Source: Opitutia bacterium
Lineage (GTDB): Bacteria; Verrucomicrobiota; Verrucomicrobiia; Opitutales; Opitutaceae
Assembly (NCBI GenBank): GCA_947453695.1
Contig: CANGHW010000012.1
Coordinates: 1-64,000 of the forward strand
Direction: 5' to 3'
Length of the DNA: 64,000 nt
This document shows positions 1-8,658 of this stretch, one piece after another (the stretch's first letter is position 1; each line of letters opens with the position of its first letter). Made by a program: the position numbers and the translations under genes. The notes under the pieces are model-generated. The model did not search any database, was not told the origin of the DNA, and saw only the letters and a program-made list of their open reading frames with translations.

Positions 1-315
1 CATCCGCCGACTGCGCCGCCGCCAAATCCGGACTGGGCCAAGGCGAGGGAGTGGGACCATCCATGGATGTTAAGGTTAAACGATCGACGGCTCATACCTA
101 AGCAAATAATGCACCATTGTGCGGCATAAACACTCGCTCCGACGCAACCTAAGTCGCCCGCCTCAAGACTAGCTATTATCCCCAGCCCAATCGCCTCCAG
201 CCGACATTCGTCACCCCATCGCCGCCGAACTCCGCCCCGCCGCCCGGGATAACGGAAGCCGAAGCACGGGAAGCCTAGCGCCGCCCGGCACCGCCCCGGA
301 CATGGGGAGCGGTCT

Positions 316-462
316 CTCGGAAGTCCGGAGCATGGTCCCGGAACTTCGGAGCATTGTCTCGGAAGTTGGGAGCGTTGTCTCGGAACTGGGGAGCATCGTC
401 TCGGAACTGGGGAGCGTCGTCTCGGAAGTCGGGAGCATCGTCTCGGCGCCCGGGAGCAAGGT
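316..462. repeat. 21-bp tandem array, about 7 units
   Basis: Units of the form CTCGGAAGTCGGGAGCATCGT-like sequence begin at 337, 358, 379, 400, 421 and 442, each exactly 21 bp. They are preceded by a diverged 23-bp unit at 314-336. The GGAGC core and the CTCGGAA start are the conserved parts; the bases between vary. A much longer array with the same unit length but a different consensus lies at 34547-35722. Seen directly in the sequence; function unknown. Confidence 0.85.
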
Positions 463-556
463 TCCCCCAACCCCAACCGCCTCCCCGCCGGCCCTGCGCG
501 TCCCTGTCCGCTCGCAGTTCGGGGTTAGTGAAGTATCCATCGTCATTTCCCCTCCG

Positions 557-590
557 ACCTTGGTCCTTGGTCATTGAACCTTGGTCCTTT
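557..590. repeat. Copy of dispersed TTGGTCC/TCATTGAACC motif
   Basis: The 19 bases at 571-589 (TCATTGAACCTTGGTCCTT) recur exactly at 33478-33496 inside the composite intergenic repeat, and related versions occur near 33690 and 35767. This copy lacks the CATTAGAC and TTCGTGTA parts found at the other sites. It lies between the small 21-bp array and the 3' end of uvrB. Confidence 0.7.
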
Positions 591-626
591 CCCTTCCGCC
601 GTCGGTCCTTCCTTCTCCACCCTGCC

Positions 627-2672
627 CTACCTCCGCCCCTTCTTCCCGCGATTGACCACGCTGGCCTTGGCCTTGGGGTATTCCTTCGCCGAGGCCACGG
701 CGGATTTGCGGTAGTCGCCGCTCTTGAGGGCGTTAATCTGGTCGCGCAGGAGGGCGGCGCGCTCGAACTCCAGCCGGCCGGCGGCATCCTGCATGTCTTG
801 CTCGAGTTCGGCAATCACGGCGGCCACGTCGTCCGGATTTTCCGCCACCATGGGCTCGGCCTGGGTATCCACGCCGGACCCGTCGTAAACGTGCAGACTG
901 GCCTGCGCGGTGCGTTTCACGCTGCGGGGCGTAATGCCGTGCTCAAGGTTGTAGGCGATCTGCTTCTCCCGGCGGTAGGCCACGGTCGCCATGGTGCGCT
1001 TGATCGACTCGGTCTCGTGGTCGGCGTAAAAGATCACGCGGCCTTTCTCGTGGCGCGCGGCGCGGCCGGCCGTCTGGATGAGCGAGGTCTCGCTGCGGAG
1101 AAAGCCTTCCTTGTCGGCATCGAGGATGGCGACGAGGGCGACTTCGGGCAGGTCGAGGCCTTCGCGGAGCAGGTTGATGCCCACGAGCACGTCGAAGTTG
1201 CCCAACCGGAGATTTCGCAGGATCTCCACGCGCTCGATCGCATCGATGTCCGAGTGCAGATACTCGACGCGGATCTTCGCTTCGCGCAGGTAGCTCGTGA
1301 GGTCTTCGGAGAGGCGCTTGGTGAGGGTGGTCACGAGCACGCGCTCGCCCGCGGCCGTGGCGGCCTTGATCTCGCCGATGAGGTGCTCGACTTGATTCTT
1401 CGTCGGCCGGAGCACGATCTCGGGATCGACGAGCCCCGTCGGCCGGATGAGTTGCTCCGCCACGACGGTGGAGAGCTTCATCTCGAACTCCGCCGGCGTC
1501 GCCGAGACGTAGAGCGTCTGGCCGGTGACCGATTGAAACTCCTCGAAGCTCTGGGGCCGGTTGTCGAGGGCCGAGGGGAGCCGGAAGCCGAAGTTGACGA
1601 GGGTGGTCTTGCGGGCCTTGTCGCCATTAAACATGCCGCCGACCTGGGGCACGGTCGCGTGGCTCTCGTCGATCATCAGGAGGAAATCCTTCGGAAAGAA
1701 ATCGATCAGGCAAAACGGCCGTTCGCCGGCCTTCCGGGCGGTGAGGTGACGCGAGTAGTTTTCGATGCCGTTGCAAAAGCCCATCTCCTGCAGCATCTCG
1801 AGATCGTAATTGGTGCGCATGCGGATGCGCTGCGCCTCGAGGTATTGGCCGTTTTTCTCGAAGAAGGCCACGCGCTCATCCAGCTCCGCCTTGATGGCTG
1901 CGATGGCCGGCTCGAGTTTGCCCCGGCTCGTGACGTATTGATTGGCCGGGTAGAGATCGAACTGGTCGAGCGAGCGGATGACCTTGCCGGTGAGGGGATC
2001 GAACTCGCTCAGGGCCTCCACCTCGTCACCGAAGAACTCGACGCGCAACCCGTGCTCCAGATACGCCGGCATGACATCGACCGTATCGCCGCGCACGCGG
2101 AAGCGGCCGGGCTTCAGCTCGTAGTCATTCCGCTCGTAGATATTGTCCACGAGCCGCTCGAGAAAGCGCTGCCGCCCCAGCGGCGCGCCCTTCAGCATGG
2201 AGATGCGCATCGACGTAAACTCCTCGGGCGAACCGAGGCCGTAGATGCACGACACGCTCGCCACCACGATCACATCGCGCCGCGAGACGAGCGAACTCGT
2301 CGCGGAGATGCGGAGGCGCTCGATCTCCTCGTTGATCGACGAATCTTTCTCGATGAAGGTGTCGCTCGACGGGATGTAGGCCTCCGGCTGGTAGTAGTCG
2401 TAGTAGCTGACGAAGTATTCGACCGCGTTGTCCGGGAAGAAGCTCTTGAACTCCGAGTAGAGCTGGGCCGCGAGGGTCTTGTTGTGGGAGATGATCAGCG
2501 TGGGCCGCTGCGTGCGCGCGATGACATTGGCCATCGTGAAGGTCTTGCCCGAGCCGGTGACGCCGAGAAGCGTCTGGTGCTTGTTACCGGCATTGACCGA
2601 CGCGACGAGCTGCTCGATCGCCTGCGGCTGATCGCCCATCGGCTGATAGTCGGAAGCGAGTTTGAACAACAT
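627..2672 (-). CDS. uvrB: Excinuclease ABC subunit B (UvrB)
   Basis: UvrB is the damage-verifying helicase-like subunit of nucleotide excision repair; it receives damage from UvrA and recruits UvrC. The 681-residue length fits the family. The N-terminus shows the typical DYQPMGDQPQAI segment and the Walker A motif GVTGSGKT. The beta-hairpin region YYDYYQPEAYIP is present, as are the later helicase motifs LLREGLDLPEV and QTAGRAARH. The UVR motif that contacts UvrC lies near the C-terminus (LEQDMQDAAGRLEFERAALLRD region). A lysine/arginine-rich tail follows. The gene starts 3 bp after the stop of the HAD phosphatase gene, so the two are probably co-transcribed. The large open frame on the opposite strand (354-2969) is a shadow. 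Confidence 0.97.
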   Translation of the reverse strand: MLFKLASDYQPMGDQPQAIEQLVASVNAGNKHQTLLGVTGSGKTFTMANVIARTQRPTLIISHNKTLAAQLYSEFKSFFPDNAVEYFVSYYDYYQPEAYIPSSDTFIEKDSSINEEIERLRISATSSLVSRRDVIVVASVSCIYGLGSPEEFTSMRISMLKGAPLGRQRFLERLVDNIYERNDYELKPGRFRVRGDTVDVMPAYLEHGLRVEFFGDEVEALSEFDPLTGKVIRSLDQFDLYPANQYVTSRGKLEPAIAAIKAELDERVAFFEKNGQYLEAQRIRMRTNYDLEMLQEMGFCNGIENYSRHLTARKAGERPFCLIDFFPKDFLLMIDESHATVPQVGGMFNGDKARKTTLVNFGFRLPSALDNRPQSFEEFQSVTGQTLYVSATPAEFEMKLSTVVAEQLIRPTGLVDPEIVLRPTKNQVEHLIGEIKAATAAGERVLVTTLTKRLSEDLTSYLREAKIRVEYLHSDIDAIERVEILRNLRLGNFDVLVGINLLREGLDLPEVALVAILDADKEGFLRSETSLIQTAGRAARHEKGRVIFYADHETESIKRTMATVAYRREKQIAYNLEHGITPRSVKRTAQASLHVYDGSGVDTQAEPMVAENPDDVAAVIAELEQDMQDAAGRLEFERAALLRDQINALKSGDYRKSAVASAKEYPKAKASVVNRGKKGRR

Positions 2673-2675
2673 CCC

Positions 2676-3338
2676 TCAACCGAAGACCAGCGCCTGCAAA
2701 TCCGCAACCGTCAGCTCATCGAGCCGGTGCACGACCCGGTGCACCTTGCCTTCGAGGGCCGTGGCCGGATGCGTGGTCGCGACGCCCACGACCTTCATCC
2801 CGCCGGCGTGGCCGGCCTCGATGCCCGCGAAGGCATCTTCAAACACGATGCACTGCGGCGGCGGCACTCCGGTCTTGGCCGACGCCTTCAAAAACACATC
2901 CGGGTGCGGCTTCCCGTGAGTGACATCCTCGGAGGTCACCATGCCGCCGAAGAGGCCCTCAAATTTTAGCACCCCGAGGATGGCGGTGATGTTCTCCCGG
3001 TGCGTCGAGGAGCCGATGCAGTTCGGCACGCCCGCGGCCTTCAATCGCTCGAGAAACGTGTGCACGCCGGGCAGCGCCTGCAGCCCCTTCTCCACCACGA
3101 TGTCGCGATAGAGGGCTTCCTTGCGCAAGGAGAGGCGGCGCACCTCGGCGGGATCGGTGGTCCAATGCAACAGGTGGGGAATGATCCACTCGTTTTTCTT
3201 CCCGAAGCCGACGGTGAAGTGGTCGGCCGGCAAGGTGCGCCGCTCCTCCTCCGCCAGTCGCACCCAGCTCTCCTCGTGCTGTCGCGACGAGTCGATAATC
3301 ACGCCATCCCAATCGAAAAGGACTCCGAGGTTTGCCAT
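2676..3338 (-). CDS. HAD-superfamily phosphatase / beta-phosphoglucomutase-like
   Basis: A 220-residue haloacid-dehalogenase hydrolase. Motif I is LFDWDGVIIDSS near residue 8, with the nucleophile and acid aspartates. Motif II is IGSSTHRE. Motif III/IV is CIVFEDAFAGIEAGHAGG, which carries the Mg-binding acid. The helical cap inserted after motif I (residues about 20-90) and the GKPHPDVFL segment place it with the beta-phosphoglucomutase / phosphoglycolate-phosphatase-like subfamily. The substrate is not predictable. It lies between uvrB and the upstream AIM24-like gene with 2-3 bp gaps, so the three genes form a likely operon without an obvious shared pathway. Confidence 0.88.
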   Translation of the reverse strand: MANLGVLFDWDGVIIDSSRQHEESWVRLAEEERRTLPADHFTVGFGKKNEWIIPHLLHWTTDPAEVRRLSLRKEALYRDIVVEKGLQALPGVHTFLERLKAAGVPNCIGSSTHRENITAILGVLKFEGLFGGMVTSEDVTHGKPHPDVFLKASAKTGVPPPQCIVFEDAFAGIEAGHAGGMKVVGVATTHPATALEGKVHRVVHRLDELTVADLQALVFG

Positions 3339-3340
3339 GG

Positions 3341-4783
3341 TTAAATTCCGAAGCCCCGCATCACTCCGCCCCAGACGCCAGACCAGAATCGCCGCGCCCG
3401 CTTGGCGTCACCGTCGGACGAAACCTGCTGACAGAGGAAGAAGCCCCGGCCGGCGAACAAGTCGTCGAACAGGGGATTCATGCCGCGGTAGTAACTCCAA
3501 AACGTCTCCGCACGCGCGGGCCGGTAGTCGAGATTGGGCGTGAAGCCCATGGTCGCATCCTGATTGGTGCGGCGCGCCGCCACCGGGCCGCCTTCGCGGG
3601 CCTCGAGGCGCTCCACCCGCACGCCCCGGCTGCCGGCGACCACCAGGCGGCACGGGCCGACGAACTCGAAGAAGCGGAACTGCAGCGTGACCCACGACTG
3701 CCAGCGGAAGAGTTGCCACCGCCGCCGGATCGTGAGCCGCTGCCCAGCCGAGGTGACGACCCCGGCGAGGAAACTGGGCCGCAGCACGAGGGACGCGCCC
3801 TCCGGCAGGGTGATGACCGCGAGCTCGCTATGGGGATCGCCTTGATTGGACAGCGTCAGCCTCGCCACGCCCTCGGTCCCGCGATGCGCCATCTCCACCA
3901 ACTCCACCAGCCCGGTGGCGAGGCAGGTAAACGGCACGCGCCAGTCGAGCAGGTAGCGGGTGCTTTTCACGAGCCCTTCGTCGGAGGATTGGAGGAACTT
4001 CTCCTTCACACGCAGGTGCTCGCCCGGCTCCAGCGCCAGCTCCGCCACGACATGGCTCGCGGCCACTTCCGGCAGCGCCGCCAGACTGGCGGTGAGTCGC
4101 ACGGGCCGGCCCCGCGCGATCCGCGGCGCGACGACAAAATACATCGTGAGCTTCCCGGCGGTCGGGCCGAAGAAATAGAGCCCCAACGCGACGGCGACCC
4201 ACCACTTGATCGGCAGCACGAGCGGCGCGCGCCCGACCTCGTAGTTCCAGGTGCGCTCCGCGTAGGCCATGATCTTCGACTGCTCCTCCTGCGCGGCCTG
4301 CAGCCGGGCATCGACCTTCCCGAGGGCGATCTCGAGCCCGTCCTTCTCCCACGTGGCCCGCGTAAACTCCTGCTGTAGCGCCGCGACCTTGGCCGTGATC
4401 GTCAGGCGCAGGGCGGAGACACTTTCGATCCGCTCGGCATTGGCTTTCTGCTGGGCGCGATCACCGATGAGCTTGTCCCAGGTGCTCTCGAGGTCGCGGA
4501 GATTGGCGAGGATCTTGTCGGCCTGCCTCCCCCGCTCCTGCTCGGCCGTGATCTCGGCTGCGATGCGGTCGAGCCGCTTCTGCACATCCTCGAGCGCACT
4601 TTTTACCTTGGCCCGCTCCCCGGTGATCGTGCGCACGACATCCTGCCGCCACTGGTCGAAGTCGACATTGTCCTTGAGAAAGACCCACAGGCCGCACGCG
4701 ACGAACCCGAGCCCAACGATGAGGACACCGGTGGCGCATTTCTCGAAGACCCAACGAACAAAGCGAATGATGACGGCAAACAT
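3341..4783 (-). CDS. Membrane protein with coiled coil and AIM24-like C-terminal half
   Basis: I start this gene at the ATG at 4783 (480 residues) because the extra 22 residues of the longer frame are basic and precede a clear hydrophobic segment. Visible parts in order are: a membrane segment at about residues 10-35 (GVLIVGLGFVACGLWVF); a charged coiled-coil region at about 55-165; a second membrane segment near 185-210 (WWVAVALGLYFFG); and a C-terminal beta-rich half. That half contains LEPGEHLRVKEKFL and ends with a GRGFFL segment, resembling the AIM24/TIGR00266 fold. The function is unknown; members of that fold are membrane-associated. It is divergent from gdhA across a 200-bp gap and is followed directly by the HAD gene. 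Confidence 0.6.
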   Translation of the reverse strand: MFAVIIRFVRWVFEKCATGVLIVGLGFVACGLWVFLKDNVDFDQWRQDVVRTITGERAKVKSALEDVQKRLDRIAAEITAEQERGRQADKILANLRDLESTWDKLIGDRAQQKANAERIESVSALRLTITAKVAALQQEFTRATWEKDGLEIALGKVDARLQAAQEEQSKIMAYAERTWNYEVGRAPLVLPIKWWVAVALGLYFFGPTAGKLTMYFVVAPRIARGRPVRLTASLAALPEVAASHVVAELALEPGEHLRVKEKFLQSSDEGLVKSTRYLLDWRVPFTCLATGLVELVEMAHRGTEGVARLTLSNQGDPHSELAVITLPEGASLVLRPSFLAGVVTSAGQRLTIRRRWQLFRWQSWVTLQFRFFEFVGPCRLVVAGSRGVRVERLEAREGGPVAARRTNQDATMGFTPNLDYRPARAETFWSYYRGMNPLFDDLFAGRGFFLCQQVSSDGDAKRARRFWSGVWGGVMRGFGI

Positions 4784-4986
4784 GATATCACGGAGTGTTT
4801 CCGCGGAAATAAGGGGGCGTAGTGAAGGCCCCCGCCTCCGCGAAGCCAATTGCTAAACCCCACCGGCCACATCATGTTCCCGCCCAATCAAATGATGGTC
4901 ACGTGCCCCGGCGATCCTCGGTTTGCCGGGCACGCCCGACCCTAGCGCCCAAACCCTCGACCCTAAACCTCAGCCCCTTCCGCTCG

Positions 4987-6261
4987 ATGTCCAAAGCCAT
5001 CGTTTCCTCGCTCTACGACTCCGACGTCTTCCGCATGGCCTGCCGCCAGTTCGACCAGGCCGCCGACGCCATCAACCTGCCCGATGCGATCCGCGATCGC
5101 ACCAAGTATCCCCGCCGCTGCCTCGCCGTCTCGCTCCCGGTGAAGCGGCGCGACGGCTCGATCACGGTCTTCGAAGGCTACCGCGTCCAACACAACCTCT
5201 CCACCGGCCCGTCCAAGGGCGGCATCCGGTTTCACCAGCACGTCACGCTCGGTGAAGTCGCCGCGCTGGCCATGTGGATGAGCTGGAAAACGTCCCTCGT
5301 GGGCCTGCCCTACGGCGGCGCCAAGGGTGGCGTGATCGTCAACCCGAGTGAGCTCACCGAATCGGAGCTCGAGCATCTCTCCCGCCGCTACATGCAGGAG
5401 ATGGTCAACTTCCTCGGGCCCCACACCGATGTGCCGGCACCCGACGTCGGCACCAATGAAAAGATCATGGGCTGGATGATGGATACCTACTCCAACCACG
5501 TGGGCCACCTCGCCCCGGCCGTCGTGACCGGCAAGCCCATTTCTCTCGGCGGCTCGCAAGGGCGCCGCGAAGCCACGGGCGCCGGCGTCGCCTACCTCGT
5601 AAAGAAATACCTCGAAGACATGCAGATCGCCGTCACCGACGCCACGGTCGTGATCCAGGGCTTCGGCAACGTGGGCAGCGAGACCGCGATCGCCCTCGCC
5701 CGCTACGGCGCCAAGATCATCGCCATCTCCGACTACACCGGCGGCATCTACAATCCGAAGGGCATCGATATCAAAAAGGCCCTCACCTACATCAGCACGC
5801 AGAAGACGCTGATCGACTTCGACGGCGGCGAGCCGATTTCCAACGAGGCCCTCCTCGAGCTCCCCTGCACCGTGCTCGTGCCCGCCGCGCTCGAGCGCGT
5901 CATCACCGAGCAAAACGCGCCCAAGCTGAAATGCCGCCTGCTCGCCGAGGCCGCCAACGGCCCGACGACCAACGCGGCCGACAAGATCATCGAGGAGCGC
6001 GGCGATATCGAACTCATCCCGGATGTGCTCTGTAACTCGGGCGGCGTCGTCGTCTCCTACTTCGAGTGGCTACAAAACCTCTCCAGCTTCTACTGGGATC
6101 GCGACGAGGTGCTGCAAAAGCTCTTCGCCATCCTCGACAAGGCCAAGGCCTCGGTCGACGCGCAGAAGGCGAAGTTCAAGTTCAGCCGCCGCCTCGCCGC
6201 CCTCACCCTCGGCATCCAGCGCGTGGCCGACGCCAAGGCCGCCCGCGGACTCTTCCCGTAA
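4987..6261 (+). CDS. gdhA: Glu/Leu/Phe/Val dehydrogenase (glutamate dehydrogenase)
   Basis: This is a 424-residue NAD(P)-dependent amino-acid dehydrogenase that interconverts 2-oxoglutarate plus ammonia and glutamate. The start at 4987 gives the usual short N-terminus; the longer frame from 4822 adds a proline-rich, non-homologous stretch. The substrate-binding motif is PYGGAKGGV with the catalytic lysine. PAPDVGTNEKIMGWM follows, and the Rossmann nucleotide motif is QGFGNVGS near residue 222. GGVVVSYFEWLQN near the C-terminus is typical of hexameric GDH of about 420 residues. The gene stands alone with its own upstream region and is followed 44 bp later by a secreted protein gene. Confidence 0.95.
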   Translation: MSKAIVSSLYDSDVFRMACRQFDQAADAINLPDAIRDRTKYPRRCLAVSLPVKRRDGSITVFEGYRVQHNLSTGPSKGGIRFHQHVTLGEVAALAMWMSWKTSLVGLPYGGAKGGVIVNPSELTESELEHLSRRYMQEMVNFLGPHTDVPAPDVGTNEKIMGWMMDTYSNHVGHLAPAVVTGKPISLGGSQGRREATGAGVAYLVKKYLEDMQIAVTDATVVIQGFGNVGSETAIALARYGAKIIAISDYTGGIYNPKGIDIKKALTYISTQKTLIDFDGGEPISNEALLELPCTVLVPAALERVITEQNAPKLKCRLLAEAANGPTTNAADKIIEERGDIELIPDVLCNSGGVVVSYFEWLQNLSSFYWDRDEVLQKLFAILDKAKASVDAQKAKFKFSRRLAALTLGIQRVADAKAARGLFP

Positions 6262-6305
6262 CGGACCGCCGCCGATCCGTCCGGCCAAGCTCACCCGATC
6301 ACACG

Positions 6306-7133
6306 ATGCGCCAACTCGCTGTCTTCTGCACGTTGCTGCTGGGTGCCTGGCTCCACGCCGGCCCCACGGATGCGGCGATCGTCGCCGCGATGAAGCTCCC
6401 TGACGCACCCAACTACGCGTGGGTCACCACGGTCGTCGACGACGCGCGCACCTACGACATCACCGGCCAGACCGACAAGAGTGACTTCTCCCTGGTGACG
6501 ATGCCCATGGTCTCCGCCGTGCGCCGAAGCGCCGGCCGCGGCAGCGCCAACTCCGACAATCAGGTGGAGGCGGTCTTCCTGGGCGCCGAACGTTGCGTGA
6601 TCTCCACGCCCGAAGGCTGGCGCACGCCCGATGAACTCAAGTCCGCCGCCAGCTCCGAGCGCAGTGGCCCCTACCCGGGCGGCCCGGGCGGCGGCGGCGG
6701 CATCGGTTTCCCTGGCAACAGTTCGCGCGGACGTGGCCGCCGCGGGGGCCCGCCGCAGGCCTACAGCAATCTCCAACTCAACCTCAGCCGCCCGCACGAG
6801 GAGATCGGCGTGATCGTCGGCAGCCACACCGAGATCAAGGCCGAGGGCGAGATCGTGAGCGGCACACTCTCCGAAACCGGCGCGAAACTCCTGCTTGTCC
6901 ACGCCGGCCAAAATGAACTCACGCCGCTGTCCGCCCGCGGCACCTTTCGCCTCTGGATCCGCGACGGCGCGCTCGTGAAATACGAAGTGACGCTCGCGGG
7001 AAAAATCGCCGTGGAAACACCCAACGCGCGCCGTGAAGTTGAAGTGAACCAGACCTCGACCACAGAACTGCGCGCCGTCGGCTCAACGAAATTCGAGATC
7101 CCAGCCGAAGCGCGCAAGAAGTTGGGCGGCTGA
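6306..7133 (+). CDS. Secreted protein of unknown function with Gly/Arg-rich linker
   Basis: The chosen ATG at 6306 gives a signal peptide (MRQLAVFCTLLLGAWLHAG, cleavage likely near residue 23) and a 275-residue product. The longer frame from 6066 overlaps gdhA and has no such signal. A Gly/Pro/Arg-rich stretch lies at about residues 119-148. The C-terminal part is soluble and beta-rich with no motif I recognise. It is convergent with the antiporter gene. No function is assigned. Confidence 0.6.
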   Translation: MRQLAVFCTLLLGAWLHAGPTDAAIVAAMKLPDAPNYAWVTTVVDDARTYDITGQTDKSDFSLVTMPMVSAVRRSAGRGSANSDNQVEAVFLGAERCVISTPEGWRTPDELKSAASSERSGPYPGGPGGGGGIGFPGNSSRGRGRRGGPPQAYSNLQLNLSRPHEEIGVIVGSHTEIKAEGEIVSGTLSETGAKLLLVHAGQNELTPLSARGTFRLWIRDGALVKYEVTLAGKIAVETPNARREVEVNQTSTTELRAVGSTKFEIPAEARKKLGG

Positions 7134-7165
7134 TCTGCCATCAGCCCCCTACCCTTGGCGTCCGC

Positions 7166-8632
7166 TCAGAGCGCCATAAACGCCAGGCCCATAATCACGG
7201 TCGGCACCAAGGCACCGAGCAAAAGCCCGAGCGGGGAAATCCCTTCCGGGAAATAGCGCTGGAGAATCGCCTGGCCGGCGGGGTTCGGCGCATTGGCGAT
7301 GACCGTCAATCCGCCGCCCGTGACCGCACCGGCGACGACCGCATACTTCAATGCATCGGTGAAGCCCGGCACGAGCGTGGCGAGATAGGTGATCGCGGCA
7401 TTGTCGTTGACCGCCGTCAGTGCCGTCGCGCTTAAGAAGAGCGGCATCTCGCCGAGGCTCTTGAGCACGGGCTCGATCCACCAGCCCTGAAGGCCGCCAT
7501 GGACCACGAGTCCGGCGAGGAAAAATCCGACGAGCAACGGCGGCTTCAGCTCGAGCCTGCTCTGGTGGTGGGCCGTGGCTTGGGAGAAGGCCAAGAAAAA
7601 CAGGAACGCCCCAATGAAGAGCGCCGGGTAGTGAGCCACGAGCACGACCACCGCCATGAACGCCAACTGCACGAGCGTGATCCACACCGGCACCAGACGC
7701 TCCGTCGTCCGCGCCCGGGAAGAGTCGCTCTGCTGGGCCGCCCGGGCTTGGTCGAGGGCGGCGAACTCTTTGCGAAACACGACATAGTAGAGTCCCGTCG
7801 CGACGATGATACCCAACACGGCCTTCCAGCCAAAATGCGTGAACATAAACACCATGTCCCACTTCCACGGCGCGGCGACCATCAGGACCGGCGGCGCGGC
7901 AAAGTGCGTGAGCGTGCCGCCCACCGACACATTGACGAAGAGCAGGCCGAGCGTGGCGTAGCAAAAGCGCGCCGATGGCTTGAGCGCATAAAACTGCCGT
8001 GCGAGGAGGAGCGCCGCGATCGTCATGGCCGCCGGCTCCGTGATGAACGAACCCAGCACCGGAGCGATGATCAGAATTGAAAGCCACCACGCCGCGGTCG
8101 ACTCCTTCCCGAGCGCAGCCACCGCCCGCAGGCATTGCTCGGCAAAGACCAGCACCGGCCGCGTGGCCGCGAGCGCCATGATCACGACGACGAACATCGG
8201 CTCCGTGTAGTTCACCCGATGGCCGATGTAGTCGACGACGGTGCCCCAGCCTTTCGCCCAACCGAGGGCCACGCCCAGCACGAGCACCCAAATACCAAAC
8301 ACGGCCTCGACCTCGCCGAGGAAATGCAGGATCTGGCCTTTGAAACTGACCTCATCCACCCGCCCATCGTCGTTGCCATCGGTCGCGCTAGCCGCTTCGC
8401 CGCGGGCCGCCAATTCACGGGCGTGCGCCTCTTCGACGACGTGCGCCCAGTGGCGGAACTTCACCGTCAGAAACGTGTGCACAATCGCGCACACAAAAAT
8501 GCCCGCGGCCACCGCATTGAAGGGCTCGGCTTGAATCCGAGCCCACAAAACGGCTCCCACGCCCGCACCGGCGGCATCGCCGTAGGCGTCGAGGGGGAGC
8601 GGAAAGTTAACGGGAAGAGCGGGTGCTGCCAT
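7166..8632 (-). CDS. Putative Na+/H+ antiporter-like membrane protein
   Basis: This 488-residue protein has roughly ten to twelve hydrophobic segments spread over its length. Examples are AVAAGIFVCAIVHTFL near residue 40 and PMFVVVIMALAATRPVLVF near 150. Later segments include FITEPAAMTIAALLLARQF and the C-terminal GLLLGALVPTVIMGLAFMAL. The FITEPAAMT and NDNAAITYLA motifs match the predicted Na+/H+ antiporter family PF07399 (NhaD/IT superfamily), in which the aspartate/asparagine pairs are thought to line the transport path. The role is inferred, not shown. It starts 26 bp after the stop of the DUF1015 gene on the same strand. Confidence 0.8.
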   Translation of the reverse strand: MAAPALPVNFPLPLDAYGDAAGAGVGAVLWARIQAEPFNAVAAGIFVCAIVHTFLTVKFRHWAHVVEEAHARELAARGEAASATDGNDDGRVDEVSFKGQILHFLGEVEAVFGIWVLVLGVALGWAKGWGTVVDYIGHRVNYTEPMFVVVIMALAATRPVLVFAEQCLRAVAALGKESTAAWWLSILIIAPVLGSFITEPAAMTIAALLLARQFYALKPSARFCYATLGLLFVNVSVGGTLTHFAAPPVLMVAAPWKWDMVFMFTHFGWKAVLGIIVATGLYYVVFRKEFAALDQARAAQQSDSSRARTTERLVPVWITLVQLAFMAVVVLVAHYPALFIGAFLFFLAFSQATAHHQSRLELKPPLLVGFFLAGLVVHGGLQGWWIEPVLKSLGEMPLFLSATALTAVNDNAAITYLATLVPGFTDALKYAVVAGAVTGGGLTVIANAPNPAGQAILQRYFPEGISPLGLLLGALVPTVIMGLAFMAL

Positions 8633-8658
8633 CGGGGTGCGGTGGCAGACAATCCAAC

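Larger units (their letters stand above)
1..626. other. Non-coding left edge with repeats
   Basis: No convincing complete gene is visible in these 626 bases. An ATG on the minus strand at 62-64 opens a short proline/alanine-rich frame that runs off the left edge. It could be the start of a truncated gene, but it has no recognisable motif or ribosome binding site. The rest holds a 21-bp tandem array (316-462) and one copy of a dispersed CCTTGGTCC/TCATTGAACC motif (557-590). Open frames across the array exist on both strands because the unit length is a multiple of three. They are not evidence of coding. Confidence 0.5.

Noticed and set aside
354-2969. 871-codon open frame on the plus strand opposite uvrB
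   Set aside because: Antisense to a clear UvrB with complete motifs; the product is His/Arg/Glu-rich with no motif, typical of a GC-rich shadow.
4822-4986. Upstream extension of glutamate dehydrogenase
   Set aside because: Pro/Arg-rich, not part of the family; the ATG at 4987 gives the standard N-terminus.
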